NCBI RefSeq assembly: GCF_003586445.1
Contig: NZ_CP030028.1
Location: 4,044,501 to 4,108,500, forward strand
Origin: Bacillus sp. Y1
Lineage (GTDB): Bacteria > Bacillota > Bacilli > Bacillales > Cytobacillaceae
Length of the DNA stretch: 64,000 nt
Reading direction: 5' to 3'
Shown here piece after piece: positions 1-8,678 of this stretch. Made by a program: the position numbers and the translations under genes. How positions within the stretch are numbered: the stretch's first letter is position 1; every line of letters begins with the position of its first letter. The notes beneath the pieces were generated by a model, which worked only from the letters and a program-made list of their open reading frames with translations, was not told where the DNA came from and searched no databases.

Positions 1-678
1 ACTTTGGTCCGTACTTAGACCTCCACCAACTTTGAATGCTCCCTTAATTCCAAGGTCTCTTAGTAGAGAAATCGTATCTGAATTATAGTTCCCATATGGA
101 TAGGCAAACGCAAAAGTCGTTCTTCCCGTTAAGTCCTTTAGTGCTTCAGTAGCATTTTGGATCTCTACGTACTGTTCCTCTTTACTTAGGTTAGCTAAAA
201 AAGGATGGGTTACCGTATGATTTTGAATATCTACGCCATTTTCCAATACCGTTAAAATTTCATTTGATGTCATATTCCAGCTTCCATTCACCCAATCAGA
301 TACGGTAAATTGCGTCGCTTTCATTCCATATTTATTCAAGACTGGATACACATAAGGATAAAAGTCATTTGAGTTATCATCAAATGTCAGTAAGATAGGC
401 TTTTCAGGCATCGCTGCTTTCCCATCCAGGATGTTAAAGTATTGTTTCATCGTTAATGTCCGATAGCCATTTTCTTTGAGATAAGCCATATGCTTTTCGA
501 ATTCTTCCAGACTGAATTGATAGGGATTGGTCGGATCTGGATTTGGTTTGACTACATGATATAGTAAAACTGGAATTTTAATATTTGTATTTTTCTCCGC
601 TGAAACCACTGACACGTACCCCTTAGTTGAAATGAGTAATAAAGAAAAAGCTAGAAGTAGACCCATTACCTTTTTCAT
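1..678 (-). CDS. Secreted polysaccharide deacetylase (CE4), 3' end outside the window
   Basis: Partial gene; 226 codons from ATG 678 are visible and the C-terminus lies beyond base 1. The first ~27 residues form a signal peptide (MKK, hydrophobic stretch, VSA cleavage region), so the enzyme is exported. The NodB/CE4 motifs are present in order: TFDD (Asp100-Asp101, general base and metal Asp), NHTVTHP (His154 and His158, metal ligands) and YPYG near residue 193. CE4 enzymes remove acetyl groups from chitin oligomers, peptidoglycan or xylan. It starts only 20 bp after the xylB stop on the same strand, with an AAAGGATG ribosome binding site and no obvious terminator between, so it is probably the last gene of the xylose operon. 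Acetylxylan esterase activity is therefore plausible but inferred; peptidoglycan deacetylase is the alternative. Confidence 0.85.
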   Translation of the reverse strand, partial: MKKVMGLLLAFSLLLISTKGYVSVVSAEKNTNIKIPVLLYHVVKPNPDPTNPYQFSLEEFEKHMAYLKENGYRTLTMKQYFNILDGKAAMPEKPILLTFDDNSNDFYPYVYPVLNKYGMKATQFTVSDWVNGSWNMTSNEILTVLENGVDIQNHTVTHPFLANLSKEEQYVEIQNATEALKDLTGRTTFAFAYPYGNYNSDTISLLRDLGIKGAFKVGGGLSTDQS

Positions 679-698
679 TGGAATCATCCTTTCAATTA

Positions 699-2198
699 TT
701 ACTTTCTAAATTCGCTTAATTGTTCGTTCAATTCCTTTGTTTGCTTATATACCTGCTGATAAATACCGAATAATTTATTATAAGCTTGAACATTCTCTTC
801 GATTGGCTCGTATGTTTTTGACGTTTGAATAAATACTTCCGCACATTCCTTAAGTGATGAATACCATCCACACCCGTATGCAGCTAAAATTGCTGCCCCC
901 ATACCTGGTCCTTGTTCGCTTGTAAGCTTCTCTATTTTTGCATTGAAGATATCTGCCTGCATCTGCAGCCATGTTTCATTTTTAGCTCCTCCACCAATGG
1001 AAATGATAGAATTAATTGTTTTCCCGTTTTGTCTAAAGATCTCTAGAGACTCATTTAATGAGAAAGTAATACCTTCAAGGACTGCACGTGAAAAATGCTT
1101 CCGTTCGTGGGCAGCGTCTACACCAATAAAGCTACCTCGAATGTTTGAATCTGCATGTGGTGTTCTTTCCCCAACTAAATACGGAGTAAATAGTAAGCCG
1201 TTACTCCCGGCAGGTACTTCATTAATCCCTTCCAAAAATTCTTCAAAACCTTCATCTCTGGCAAACGTTTCTTTAAACCAGCTTAAACTATAACCAGCTG
1301 CAAGGGTAACGCCCATCGTATAGTAAGCATTTTCTTCACTATGGTTGAAATAATGAACCTTTCCTTCAAAATCCAAGTCATTTCTTGCTTCATAGGAAAG
1401 TATAACCCCAGAGGTTCCGATACTACATAAAGTTTTCCCTTCAGATAGAATCCCAGAGCCAATAGCACCGCACGCATTGTCCGCTCCACCTGCAAACACC
1501 TTTATCCCTTCTGATAACCCCGTTTCCTTTGCAAACTCAGCCAATACGGTCCCAACAAACGCATGCGATTCTACTAAAGGCGGACATAACTGAAGGGAAA
1601 GATTAAAGGCATCTAAAATTTCCGTACTCCATTCATGCTTTGCTACGTTTAGTAATAAAGTCCCCGCTGCATCTGAGTACTCCATATGAATATTCCCTGT
1701 CATTCGGTAACGAAGATAATCCTTAGGAAGCATGAAGACGTTGGCTTTTTGAAACACCTCAGGCTCCTGCTCTTTTACCCAAAGAATTTTCGGTAAGGTA
1801 AAACCCTCAAGCGCTGGGTTTTTAGTGATGTCTAATAACCTCTGTTTCCCCACTACTTCGTAAATTTCCTCACATTGCTTCGTTGTTCTCGTATCGTTCC
1901 ATAGAATCGCATTTCTCAACACTTGTTTGTTTTCATCCAACAAGACAAGACCATGCATTTGTCCAGAAAAGCTAATCCCTTCAATATCTTTTATATCTCC
2001 TTTAAATTGTTCAACCAATTCTTTTAGACCAGTTGTTGTCTTTTCCACCCATTCTTCCGGGTTTTGTTCTGAGTAACCTGACTTTTCATGAATAAGCGGG
2101 TATGATTTTGAAATTTCCTTACACACTTCGCCATTTTGATTAACTAGCAATATTTTTACTGCACTCGTGCCAAGGTCAACACCAATTACGTATTTCAA
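699..2198 (-). CDS. xylB: Xylulokinase XylB
   Basis: FGGY-family sugar kinase that phosphorylates D-xylulose to xylulose-5-phosphate. The N-terminus reads MKYVIGVDLGTSAVK, the usual FGGY phosphate-binding loop, and SGQMHG, the invariant substrate-loop motif, follows near residue 75. The C-terminal ATP-binding half contains a GGGAKN motif. I chose the TTG at 2198: it gives a 499-aa protein beginning exactly as XylB does in Bacillus, and the AAAGG site lies about 8 nt upstream. The in-frame ATG at 2207 directly abuts that site, so it is badly spaced. It follows xylA on the same strand across a 70-bp gap holding a hairpin. Cytoplasmic; co-regulated with xylA by XylR. Confidence 0.96.
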   Translation of the reverse strand: MKYVIGVDLGTSAVKILLVNQNGEVCKEISKSYPLIHEKSGYSEQNPEEWVEKTTTGLKELVEQFKGDIKDIEGISFSGQMHGLVLLDENKQVLRNAILWNDTRTTKQCEEIYEVVGKQRLLDITKNPALEGFTLPKILWVKEQEPEVFQKANVFMLPKDYLRYRMTGNIHMEYSDAAGTLLLNVAKHEWSTEILDAFNLSLQLCPPLVESHAFVGTVLAEFAKETGLSEGIKVFAGGADNACGAIGSGILSEGKTLCSIGTSGVILSYEARNDLDFEGKVHYFNHSEENAYYTMGVTLAAGYSLSWFKETFARDEGFEEFLEGINEVPAGSNGLLFTPYLVGERTPHADSNIRGSFIGVDAAHERKHFSRAVLEGITFSLNESLEIFRQNGKTINSIISIGGGAKNETWLQMQADIFNAKIEKLTSEQGPGMGAAILAAYGCGWYSSLKECAEVFIQTSKTYEPIEENVQAYNKLFGIYQQVYKQTKELNEQLSEFRK

Positions 2199-2221
2199 TT
2201 GTCTCATCCTTTCTATGAAAA

Positions 2222-2250
2222 TGTGCTGGAGTATATTTACTTCCAGCACA
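2222..2250 (-). other. Intercistronic hairpin between xylA and xylB
   Basis: The arms TGTGCTGG and CCAGCACA pair perfectly, followed by an inner AGTA/TACT helix. On the minus strand it is followed by TTTTC. It lies between the xylA stop and the xylB start. It may be a partial terminator or an mRNA-stabilising element that lowers xylB relative to xylA; which of these is not decided by the sequence. Confidence 0.6.
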
Positions 2251-2268
2251 AATTTTACTTCCTCGTTA

Positions 2269-3600
2269 TTAAACAGTTACACTTGTAAGTGTTTCTAATA
2301 TATATTGGTTAATGACTGCTTTTAAGCGCTCTGTTCTACCTGATTTATTCTTAATTTCTGTTAATTGAAGGGCATACTCTTCTAGTTCACGGAAGTTAGT
2401 TCTTCCTTCTGCAATTTCCAAACCAATTCCTTTAGTATAGCTGCTATAGCGCTCTTCAATGAAACTATCGAGCACTTTGTCTTCAATTAGCTTATTGGCT
2501 ACTTTTAGACCGATCGCAAATGCATCCATTCCAGCTATATGTGCATGGAAAAGGTCCTCTGCTTCAAACGATCCTCTTCTCACTTTTGCATCAAAGTTTA
2601 GACCGCCGCTACCTAAGCCACCATTTTGTAAGATTTCATACATTGCCAACGTATTTGAATATAAATCTGTTGGGAATTCATCTGTATCCCAACCAAGTAG
2701 AGTATCCCCTTGGTTCGCATCGACGGAACCAAGCATGCCATTAATACGTGCAGTTCTTAGTTCATGCTCAAAAGTATGACCTGCCAAAGTAGCATGATTG
2801 GCTTCAATATTAAACTTGAAATAATCCGTTAAATCATACTTTTGCAAGAATGCTAGACCAGTAGCTACATCAAAATCATACTGATGCTTTGTAGGCTCCT
2901 TCGGTTTTGGTTCAATTAAGAATGGTACGTTCAAGCCAATTTCTTTCGCATAGTCTACGGCCATATGGAAGAATCGTGCTAAGTTATCCTGTTCGAGCTT
3001 CATATTCGTATTAAGGAGAGTTTCATACCCTTCACGTCCCCCCCAGAATACATAGTTCTCTGCTCCAAGTTCTTTCGCTACCTCTAGCGCTTTTTTCACT
3101 TTGGCTGCAGAATAAGCAAATACATCTGCATTAGGAGAAGTAGCAGCGCCATGAACATATCTTGGATTGGTGAACATATTGGCCGTATTCCAGAGCAATT
3201 TTGTCTTGCTTGTTTTCATATATTCCTTGATCATTTCAACAATAACGTCTTGATTCTCATTTGTTTCCTTTAATGTTCTCCCCTCAGGAGCAATATCCAC
3301 GTCATGGAACGCAAAGAATGGAACATTCAGCTTTTCAAAAAGTTCAAAAGCAGCTTCTACTCGTGCTTTTGCTAAATCTAAGCCTCTTAGATGAGCCCAA
3401 GGACGAATAGCAGTACCAACACCAAACGGATCAGAACCGTCAGCAGTAAATGTATGCCAGTAGGCTACGGAGAAACGAAGAAGTTCCTCCATTGTTTTTC
3501 CGTTAACGACTTCTGCTGGATTATAATACTTAAACGCGAAAGGATTTTTTGATGCTGCGCCTTCAAATTGAATTTTGTTAACTGTTTCGAAATATGCCAT
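2269..3600 (-). CDS. xylA: Xylose isomerase XylA
   Basis: 443-aa class II xylose isomerase converting D-xylose to D-xylulose in the cytoplasm. It shows the family signatures: [10 protein letters not shown] (catalytic His), [25 protein letters not shown] (metal-binding Glu) and the metal site around [12 protein letters not shown]. Full length compared with Bacillus XylA. ATG 3600 is preceded by a strong AGGAGG at good spacing. A 41-bp palindrome with XylR-operator layout lies directly upstream, between this gene and the GH52 gene, so xylA can be driven and repressed independently of the beta-xylosidase gene. xylB follows on the same strand. Confidence 0.98.
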   Translation of the reverse strand: MAYFETVNKIQFEGAASKNPFAFKYYNPAEVVNGKTMEELLRFSVAYWHTFTADGSDPFGVGTAIRPWAHLRGLDLAKARVEAAFELFEKLNVPFFAFHDVDIAPEGRTLKETNENQDVIVEMIKEYMKTSKTKLLWNTANMFTNPRYVHGAATSPNADVFAYSAAKVKKALEVAKELGAENYVFWGGREGYETLLNTNMKLEQDNLARFFHMAVDYAKEIGLNVPFLIEPKPKEPTKHQYDFDVATGLAFLQKYDLTDYFKFNIEANHATLAGHTFEHELRTARINGMLGSVDANQGDTLLGWDTDEFPTDLYSNTLAMYEILQNGGLGSGGLNFDAKVRRGSFEAEDLFHAHIAGMDAFAIGLKVANKLIEDKVLDSFIEERYSSYTKGIGLEIAEGRTNFRELEEYALQLTEIKNKSGRTERLKAVINQYILETLTSVTV

Positions 3601-3632
3601 GGTAAATCCTCCTAAGTGTAATGTATAAGTAT

Positions 3633-3673
3633 CTATCTACTTAGTTTATATATAAAATAAACTAAGTAGATAG
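3633..3673. promoter_or_regulatory. XylR operator upstream of xylA (17-bp perfect arms, 7-bp spacer)
   Basis: Left arm CTATCTACTTAGTTTAT (3633-3649) and right arm ATAAACTAAGTAGATAG (3657-3673) are perfect inverted repeats around the 7-bp spacer ATATAAA. The inner part, TTAGTTTAT-N7-ATAAACTAA, has the layout of known Bacillus xyl operators (TTAGTTTGT-N7-ACAAACTAA). The arms are longer than in the usual operator, and there is no T-run, so an operator is more likely than a terminator. It would lie 30-70 bp upstream of the xylA start. Confidence 0.8.
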
Positions 3674-3683
3674 GAAGAAAAAA

Positions 3684-5834
3684 CTAAGCCTGTTGAGTAA
3701 CTTTATCTAAAGATGCTGCTTTTTTACTTTCCTCAAGCCATAAAATACTTGTTACTCCTCTTGGATAATACTTACTACCCGAAATTTCCCCAGAAATGAT
3801 TTGATCGCTCCAGCTCCAAACCGATAAAGTAGGATGTGTCAACCAAGCCACATGGGCTGCATCTGACTGCGCTCCTTTTTCATCCCACTCAAACTCAAGA
3901 ATCTCACGGGCGATGAACTGACATAAATAGACTTTACTTAACCAAGAGTTATTACTAGTGGAAGAAATCTTCCATCCACCATCCTCAAACAAACAAATCC
4001 CCTCAGTTAATACCGTTTTCAAATGTGTTTTCAACACTTGAATATAAGTACCAAAACGGCCATTTGGATCTAATGCTTCATGGTTATTCGTATAGTATGG
4101 GAAAATCAATCCTTCAATGGCAGGTATTATTTTTGAATCATTTCCTTCTTTAATAACTGCTGGAATATATCCACTAGGAGTGACCTGAGAGACAATAGTT
4201 GCTGCACACCTTTCAGCCTGCACACCAGCCTCCTTCGACTTTTCTTCTAAATGGTTTTCTCTAAATAGCTTTTCTAATGCAATATATGAAGCCCATGTTT
4301 TCCCCGCGAGATAAATATTGTTTCTTGCCTGACCTAGTGAAACATCTAAACTATCATAGGTTGTAATTTCCGCACCGCCCATGACGCGCGAGGAATCTAG
4401 CCCCATAATTCCATCTCGCTTATCCGATTCAGGGTGGTCACGATTCAGCATACTTTCAAAACAACGAATGAAGATGTCTAGGTTTTTACTTAACCAATCT
4501 TTATCCTGAGTTTGTTCTACATACGTTGATGCGCATAATACCCAGTTGACTAGCTGCTCATACGTCATATGGGAGAAACACCCATCTAATCCATAAAGCT
4601 CATAGGAGGAATAATGGGGTCTGGAAACGGTATTAGCTACTCCCATATCATGTGTAAAACTAATGCCACCCGGATATAATGTCTCTTCCCCTGGAAAACG
4701 AACCTTATCATCATAGCTAAAGCGACTCACAAACATGTCTAGCTCATTTTTTACCGTCCATGGATTCATTTTTAATTCGAAGAACATTTGGTCTATCGTT
4801 AGGTCAAATGTATTCATCATCCGATATTCACCTTCATTCACTACCCAAAAAGCTTCACCATCTGCATCCAATAATTGAGTAGATCCGTAATAGCTGCGAA
4901 TGGAATGAATCATCATAAACCTTTGGTCATCAGATAAATTCTCATTGTCTATTAGTCTATTAGCTTGTTTTGCTCGACTTATATACTCATTAACATTCTC
5001 CAATGCATAATCAGCTACAGACTCTATATTTGGAAAATATCTTGTGTAATAATACGAAGCATCCAGCCCAGCCGTTACATAACCATTCCGATGAAAGCAG
5101 ATAGCAAATTGATAGGTACGCTTTTCTCCTGCTGGAACGTCCATGACAAGAGCACCGATTGGTCCTAATCCAAAGGTCCAATTTTCTTCTATTGGTGTCG
5201 TTAATATATTTTCTAAGCTAAAGTGCAAAGCTGACCTTACTTCAGGGTTATTCGTCATAATTGCCGTTAACCGACCTTGCCCCACACCAACTAGGCCATC
5301 ACATGTATCATCAAGGCGACGCATCGAACTGTACGGGTCACTTCCTTGATAGCCGAAAAATGCCCGGCGTTTTTTCAAACCTTGTGTGTTATCAACGGTA
5401 AGCTCTGCCCAAACAGATGGGATGATCACTTTTTTTAATTCTTCATCCTTTGATGACGAAGGATCAGGAACCGATTCAACCTGTGTATAGATCGTAAAAG
5501 TTAAATCTCCAGCCTTCCAAGTGTCAGATCCTAATTGAAAATCACGGTTGATTTCTTCCTTAGCATACGGGCGAATAATCTTTGGTTTATCTGGGTTTGG
5601 ATCCATATTTTCAATATCATAGCGCTTACTTTCATCATCTACTATTTCAAAGAACGGCAGTGCATCAAACATTCCCTCGTGCTCAATAGATTCAACGCCA
5701 ACATAAACATTTTTTCTCGGAGAACGACCTAGTTCTAAATCCAATCCCCCTCCATTTCCATAGAATCCAAGTGTAAAACTAGAAAATGCTCCGATTGGTG
5801 AGTGATGTGCATTAAAAAACATGTTCTTTGTCAT
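3684..5834 (-). CDS. GH52 beta-xylosidase
   Basis: 716-aa protein colinear over its length with Geobacillus GH52 beta-xylosidases, starting at NAHHSPIGAF. Hydrolyses short xylo-oligosaccharides to xylose. By alignment to the well-studied Geobacillus enzyme (nucleophile Glu335, acid/base Asp495), the catalytic residues here are Glu334 in VVNEGEYR and Asp494 in TTYDSLD, a constant offset of one. No signal peptide, so cytoplasmic. The start at 5834 keeps the conserved N-terminus; its ribosome binding site (GGGAAG) is modest, and ATG 5822 is an alternative. First gene of the minus-strand xylose run, with a XylR-type operator about 200 bp upstream in the divergent gap shared with xylR. GH52 is a narrow family, found mostly in Bacillaceae. 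Confidence 0.96.
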   Translation of the reverse strand: MTKNMFFNAHHSPIGAFSSFTLGFYGNGGGLDLELGRSPRKNVYVGVESIEHEGMFDALPFFEIVDDESKRYDIENMDPNPDKPKIIRPYAKEEINRDFQLGSDTWKAGDLTFTIYTQVESVPDPSSSKDEELKKVIIPSVWAELTVDNTQGLKKRRAFFGYQGSDPYSSMRRLDDTCDGLVGVGQGRLTAIMTNNPEVRSALHFSLENILTTPIEENWTFGLGPIGALVMDVPAGEKRTYQFAICFHRNGYVTAGLDASYYYTRYFPNIESVADYALENVNEYISRAKQANRLIDNENLSDDQRFMMIHSIRSYYGSTQLLDADGEAFWVVNEGEYRMMNTFDLTIDQMFFELKMNPWTVKNELDMFVSRFSYDDKVRFPGEETLYPGGISFTHDMGVANTVSRPHYSSYELYGLDGCFSHMTYEQLVNWVLCASTYVEQTQDKDWLSKNLDIFIRCFESMLNRDHPESDKRDGIMGLDSSRVMGGAEITTYDSLDVSLGQARNNIYLAGKTWASYIALEKLFRENHLEEKSKEAGVQAERCAATIVSQVTPSGYIPAVIKEGNDSKIIPAIEGLIFPYYTNNHEALDPNGRFGTYIQVLKTHLKTVLTEGICLFEDGGWKISSTSNNSWLSKVYLCQFIAREILEFEWDEKGAQSDAAHVAWLTHPTLSVWSWSDQIISGEISGSKYYPRGVTSILWLEESKKAASLDKVTQQA

Positions 5835-6019
5835 TTTCTTCCCTACTCTCGTATAAGAAATGTATTTAACTATTAATTAGCCATATCATTTTCTGAGTTG
5901 TGAGTAAAAGTATGTAAAAATCTAAACCGGAATGTAAACGAATTCATTTTCCTGATTAATGGTAGAAAACCCCTCCTTAATTTGTTCTTCAATAAATCTT
6001 AGAGGACTAACTTAAATTG

Positions 6020-6059
6020 ATTATAACATCAATAATCTAAGTTTGTATACCCAATAAAC
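6020..6059 (-). promoter_or_regulatory. Divergent xylR/GH52 control region with XylR operator
   Basis: GTTTGT (6041-6046), a 7-bp spacer, then ATAAAC (6054-6059) form an imperfect XylR-type operator with the same 7-bp spacing as the one before xylA. A perfect minus-strand -10 box TATAAT sits at 6025-6020, just downstream of the operator on that strand; no good -35 box is visible at the usual distance. The site lies about 50 bp before the xylR start, so it could also give xylR autoregulation. The rest of the 274-bp gap (5835-6108) shows nothing else I recognise. Confidence 0.65.
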
Positions 6060-6108
6060 AAAGTTTTTGTGTTAAAATAAATTTACTATCAAACAAGGAG
6101 TTTTAGAA

Positions 6109-7254
6109 TTGGAAACCATTACATGGAATCAACAAGTTGTGAAAAAAAATAACAAAGCCCTCGTATTACAGTTAATTATGGAAAAAGAGCCCATTTCTCG
6201 AGCTGACATTGCTCAAGTTTCTGGGTTAAATAAGGCAACCGTCTCTTCTTTAGTAAATGAGTTATTAGAAGAAGAGCTTATATATGAATCTGGGCCAGGT
6301 GAATCTAGTGGTGGCCGTCGCCCTGTTATTCTCCATTTTAATAAAATAGCTGGATATTCCATTGGAATTGATATCGGAGTGAACTATATATTATGTGTAC
6401 TGACTGATTTAAAAGGGAATATCGTCATTGAAAAAAATCAGACTGTTCACAAAACCTCCTATGCTACTACCATCGAGATGGTAAAAGAAATGATCCAGTC
6501 ATTAATCGCCGAGATGCCTAGCAGTAGATATGGAATTGTCGGTATTGGAGTAGGTGTACCCGGGATAGTTAATATAGAGGGTACTGTTCTGCTTGCCCCC
6601 AATTTAGGTTGGAAAACCATTCAAATAAAAAAGGATCTTGAGGACGTATTCCATGTTCCCGTCATCATTGAAAACGAAGCTAATGCTGGGGCATTTGGTG
6701 AACAACAGTTTGGTATTGGTCAAAATTATCAAAACATCATTTATATTAGTGCCGGAATCGGAATTGGTGTAGGAATCATTTTAAACAATGAACTATACCA
6801 AGGGAAAAATGGATTCTCTGGTGAGATGGGCCATATGATCATTGATATTAATGGAAAGCCATGTAACTGTGGTAGCAGAGGATGCTGGGAAGTGTATGCT
6901 TCTGAACAGGCTTTGTTGGAGAAAGCTGGAGAAAATAGCAACTCACTTGAAAACTTAATACAATTAGCTAACAGTGATGATAAAAATGCTCAGAATTTAT
7001 TTACAGAGATAGGTGCTTACCTTGGATATGGAATCAACAATATTATCAATACCTTTAATCCTGACCAGGTAATCATAGGCAATCGATTATCAATGGCTAA
7101 AGATTGGATCGAGCAACCCATTCTTTCAACAATAGAAAATCACTCACTCGCTTTTCACCAAAACGAATTCCAATTAGATTTCTCAAAACTTGGTAAATAT
7201 TCAATTGCGATTGGTATGTCTGCTTTTGTAGTTGAGAATTTTATTAAAGCGTAA
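6109..7254 (+). CDS. xylR: Xylose repressor XylR (ROK family)
   Basis: 381-aa ROK-family repressor. Residues ~18-62 form a winged helix-turn-helix (SRADIAQVSGLNKATVSSLV), followed by a ROK sugar-kinase-like domain with an ATP-loop remnant (GIDIGVNYI) and the ROK zinc cluster CNCGSRGCWE. In Bacillus, XylR holds the xyl operators until xylose binds. It starts with TTG at 6109, eight nt after AAGGAG (6095-6100). Transcribed divergently from the GH52-xylA-xylB run, the standard Bacillaceae layout. A strong terminator follows. Confidence 0.95.
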   Translation: METITWNQQVVKKNNKALVLQLIMEKEPISRADIAQVSGLNKATVSSLVNELLEEELIYESGPGESSGGRRPVILHFNKIAGYSIGIDIGVNYILCVLTDLKGNIVIEKNQTVHKTSYATTIEMVKEMIQSLIAEMPSSRYGIVGIGVGVPGIVNIEGTVLLAPNLGWKTIQIKKDLEDVFHVPVIIENEANAGAFGEQQFGIGQNYQNIIYISAGIGIGVGIILNNELYQGKNGFSGEMGHMIIDINGKPCNCGSRGCWEVYASEQALLEKAGENSNSLENLIQLANSDDKNAQNLFTEIGAYLGYGINNIINTFNPDQVIIGNRLSMAKDWIEQPILSTIENHSLAFHQNEFQLDFSKLGKYSIAIGMSAFVVENFIKA

Positions 7255-7265
7255 ACTCCATTAAT

Positions 7266-7316
7266 CCCTTATTCCAAGAGGTCCTTCATTAAAATGAGGT
7301 TCTCTTGGAATAAGGG
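7266..7316 (+). terminator. xylR terminator
   Basis: 15-bp perfect arms CCCTTATTCCAAGAG (7266-7280) and CTCTTGGAATAAGGG (7302-7316), with an inner CCTTCAT/ATGAGG helix, followed by TTCTTATCC. Immediately after the xylR stop. Confidence 0.8.
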
Positions 7317-7352
7317 TTCTTATCCTTAGTCGAGTAACGAACAATAGTAAAA

Positions 7353-7540
7353 TAAGCGGGTATTTTTCGCTTAAATGCAGAATGGAGCTATTTTCAGGGT
7401 AAATAAGGGGAGATTTTCCGCTTATGCAAAGCAAAATCTCCCCTTTTCGAATTTTTTGAGCCAATAGGCGGAATCTCTCCGTCTATTTAAGCCTTTTTTC
7501 ATAAAAAATACTAATTAAGCGGAATTTCTCCGTCTATTTA
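7353..7540. repeat. Degenerate hairpin array, four units (array e)
   Basis: Four 21-nt hairpins of the form TAAGCGG, 7-nt loop, CCGCTTA begin at 7353, 7404, 7465 and 7516 (spacing 51, 61, 51). The third and fourth use CCGTCTA as right arm, paired through G-T wobbles or one mismatch. The second unit can alternatively fold into a longer hairpin with 13-bp perfect arms (7405-7417 with 7433-7445). It lies between the convergent ends of xylR and the oxidoreductase gene. No coding capacity recognised. Same design as the arrays at 22.2, 28.1, 49.0 and 56.1 kb. Confidence 0.7.
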
Positions 7541-7543
7541 TCA

Positions 7544-7636
7544 GTTCGGGCATTTGACCAGATCCCCAACGAAAAAGTGCTGACCCGCCTGATCCTAGAT
7601 GCGGGAATCAGCTGCTATTTATCTACCAGCTTTTAA
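7544..7636 (+). pseudogene. Possible 3' remnant of an unidentified gene
   Basis: A 30-codon open stretch ending in TAA reads protein-like (contains PNEKVLTRLILDAGISCY), with more GC-rich codons (CTG, CCC, CGC) than its AT-rich surroundings. No start codon or ribosome binding site; it abuts the degenerate hairpin array. I do not recognise the family. It could be chance. Confidence 0.25.
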
Positions 7637-7642
7637 AATATA

Positions 7643-8506
7643 CTAAGAGATACTCTTAACAATTAGATCTAATCCCTCAATAATGGATGTAGCCGGACGC
7701 CCAAGAAGTTTTTCAAAATCATTGCTCTCGACTTCTAGTGTTCCTTCGCGAATATCTTTTTGGATGTTCACTACGAAAGGGATAAGGAAATCTGGTACGC
7801 CAGCCCCTTTCATGATATCCGCATAAGTAGCATCATCCACTTGTTGTACAGGTACTTCCTTCTTGAGTACCGTCCCCAGAGCTGCTGCAATTTCTTCTTG
7901 TGTTAATAGATTACCGGATAATTCGTAAACTGTGTTTTCGTGACCACTCCCAGATAGCACGGTTGCTGCTGCCTCTGCATAGTCTTGTTGCAATGCCCAG
8001 CCTACTCTTCCCTGTCCTGCTGAAGTCACCCATGGAGCGCCTGCAAGTACACCTTGAATGCTTGAGCTTTCGTTCTCTAAATACCAATTGTTACGTAAGA
8101 AAGAATATGGAATTCCCGTTTGAATAATGGCTTCTTCTGTTGCCTTATGAGTTGGTGCAAGGAAGTTTTTACTTTCCAACGCATTCGCTATGCTAGTGTA
8201 TACGATAAATTTAACACCAGCACGCTTTGCAGCAGCTACCGCATTCGCATGCTGTCTTATTCTTGTGTCATTATCTCCATCAGCAGAGATGAGTAAAAGT
8301 CGATCAATACCTGCAAAAGCAGAATCTAATGTCTCCGGACGGTCAAAATCTCCCTGGCGAACTTCCACTCCACGAGATTGAAATCCTTCCGCTTTCTCTG
8401 GGTTACGAACACTTACAGCTAATTGATTGGCTGGTACTGTTTTTAATAAGGTTTCTACCACTTTCGTTCCTAATTTACCTGTTGCACCTGTTACTAATAA
8501 TTTCAT
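7643..8506 (-). CDS. NmrA-like NAD(P)-binding oxidoreductase (QorB/YwnB type)
   Basis: 287-aa atypical short-chain dehydrogenase. The N-terminus MKLLVTGATGKLGTKV holds the TGATGxLG dinucleotide-binding loop; YTSIANA and the LRNNWYLEN region match the QorB/NmrA-like branch, which includes NADPH:quinone reductases and redox-sensing proteins. I chose ATG 8506, with GGAGG about 10 nt upstream; the longer reading to 8596 has no support. Divergent from an Rrf2 regulator, the same pairing as ywnB/ywnA in Bacillus subtilis, so a response to electrophile, quinone or oxidative stress is likely (inference). Soluble, cytoplasmic. Confidence 0.85.
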   Translation of the reverse strand: MKLLVTGATGKLGTKVVETLLKTVPANQLAVSVRNPEKAEGFQSRGVEVRQGDFDRPETLDSAFAGIDRLLLISADGDNDTRIRQHANAVAAAKRAGVKFIVYTSIANALESKNFLAPTHKATEEAIIQTGIPYSFLRNNWYLENESSSIQGVLAGAPWVTSAGQGRVGWALQQDYAEAAATVLSGSGHENTVYELSGNLLTQEEIAAALGTVLKKEVPVQQVDDATYADIMKGAGVPDFLIPFVVNIQKDIREGTLEVESNDFEKLLGRPATSIIEGLDLIVKSIS

Positions 8507-8636
8507 TTTCCTATTCCTCCACTCTCTTATTTTTAACCTGTATTTATCTTGATTACATGTATTTATAATAGATACTTCTAGATGTTTTGTCAACAAAACC
8601 TTTTTTATTTTTTTCGAATGATAAGGTATAATACGT

Positions 8637-8655
8637 TGTATTCAAATTAAATACA
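8637..8655. promoter_or_regulatory. Candidate operator for the Rrf2 regulator
   Basis: TGTATT (8637-8642), 7 bp, AATACA (8650-8655) form an inverted repeat just before the Rrf2 gene. Two direct copies of TGTATTTAT lie at 8539-8547 and 8558-8566 in front of the oxidoreductase gene. Both sides of the divergent gap therefore carry related words, as expected for one regulator controlling both genes. Not proven. Confidence 0.4.
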
Positions 8656-8678
8656 TGATAATAAAGTAGGTGCATGAA

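Noticed and set aside
2198..2249. Longer XylB N-terminus up to 2249
   Set aside because: Adds residues absent from XylB proteins, and the ribosome binding site fits TTG 2198.
5866..5970. Possible 23-aa leader peptide on the minus strand upstream of the GH52 gene
   Set aside because: An AAGGAGG word exists, but the nearest ATG is over 25 nt away; no support for translation.
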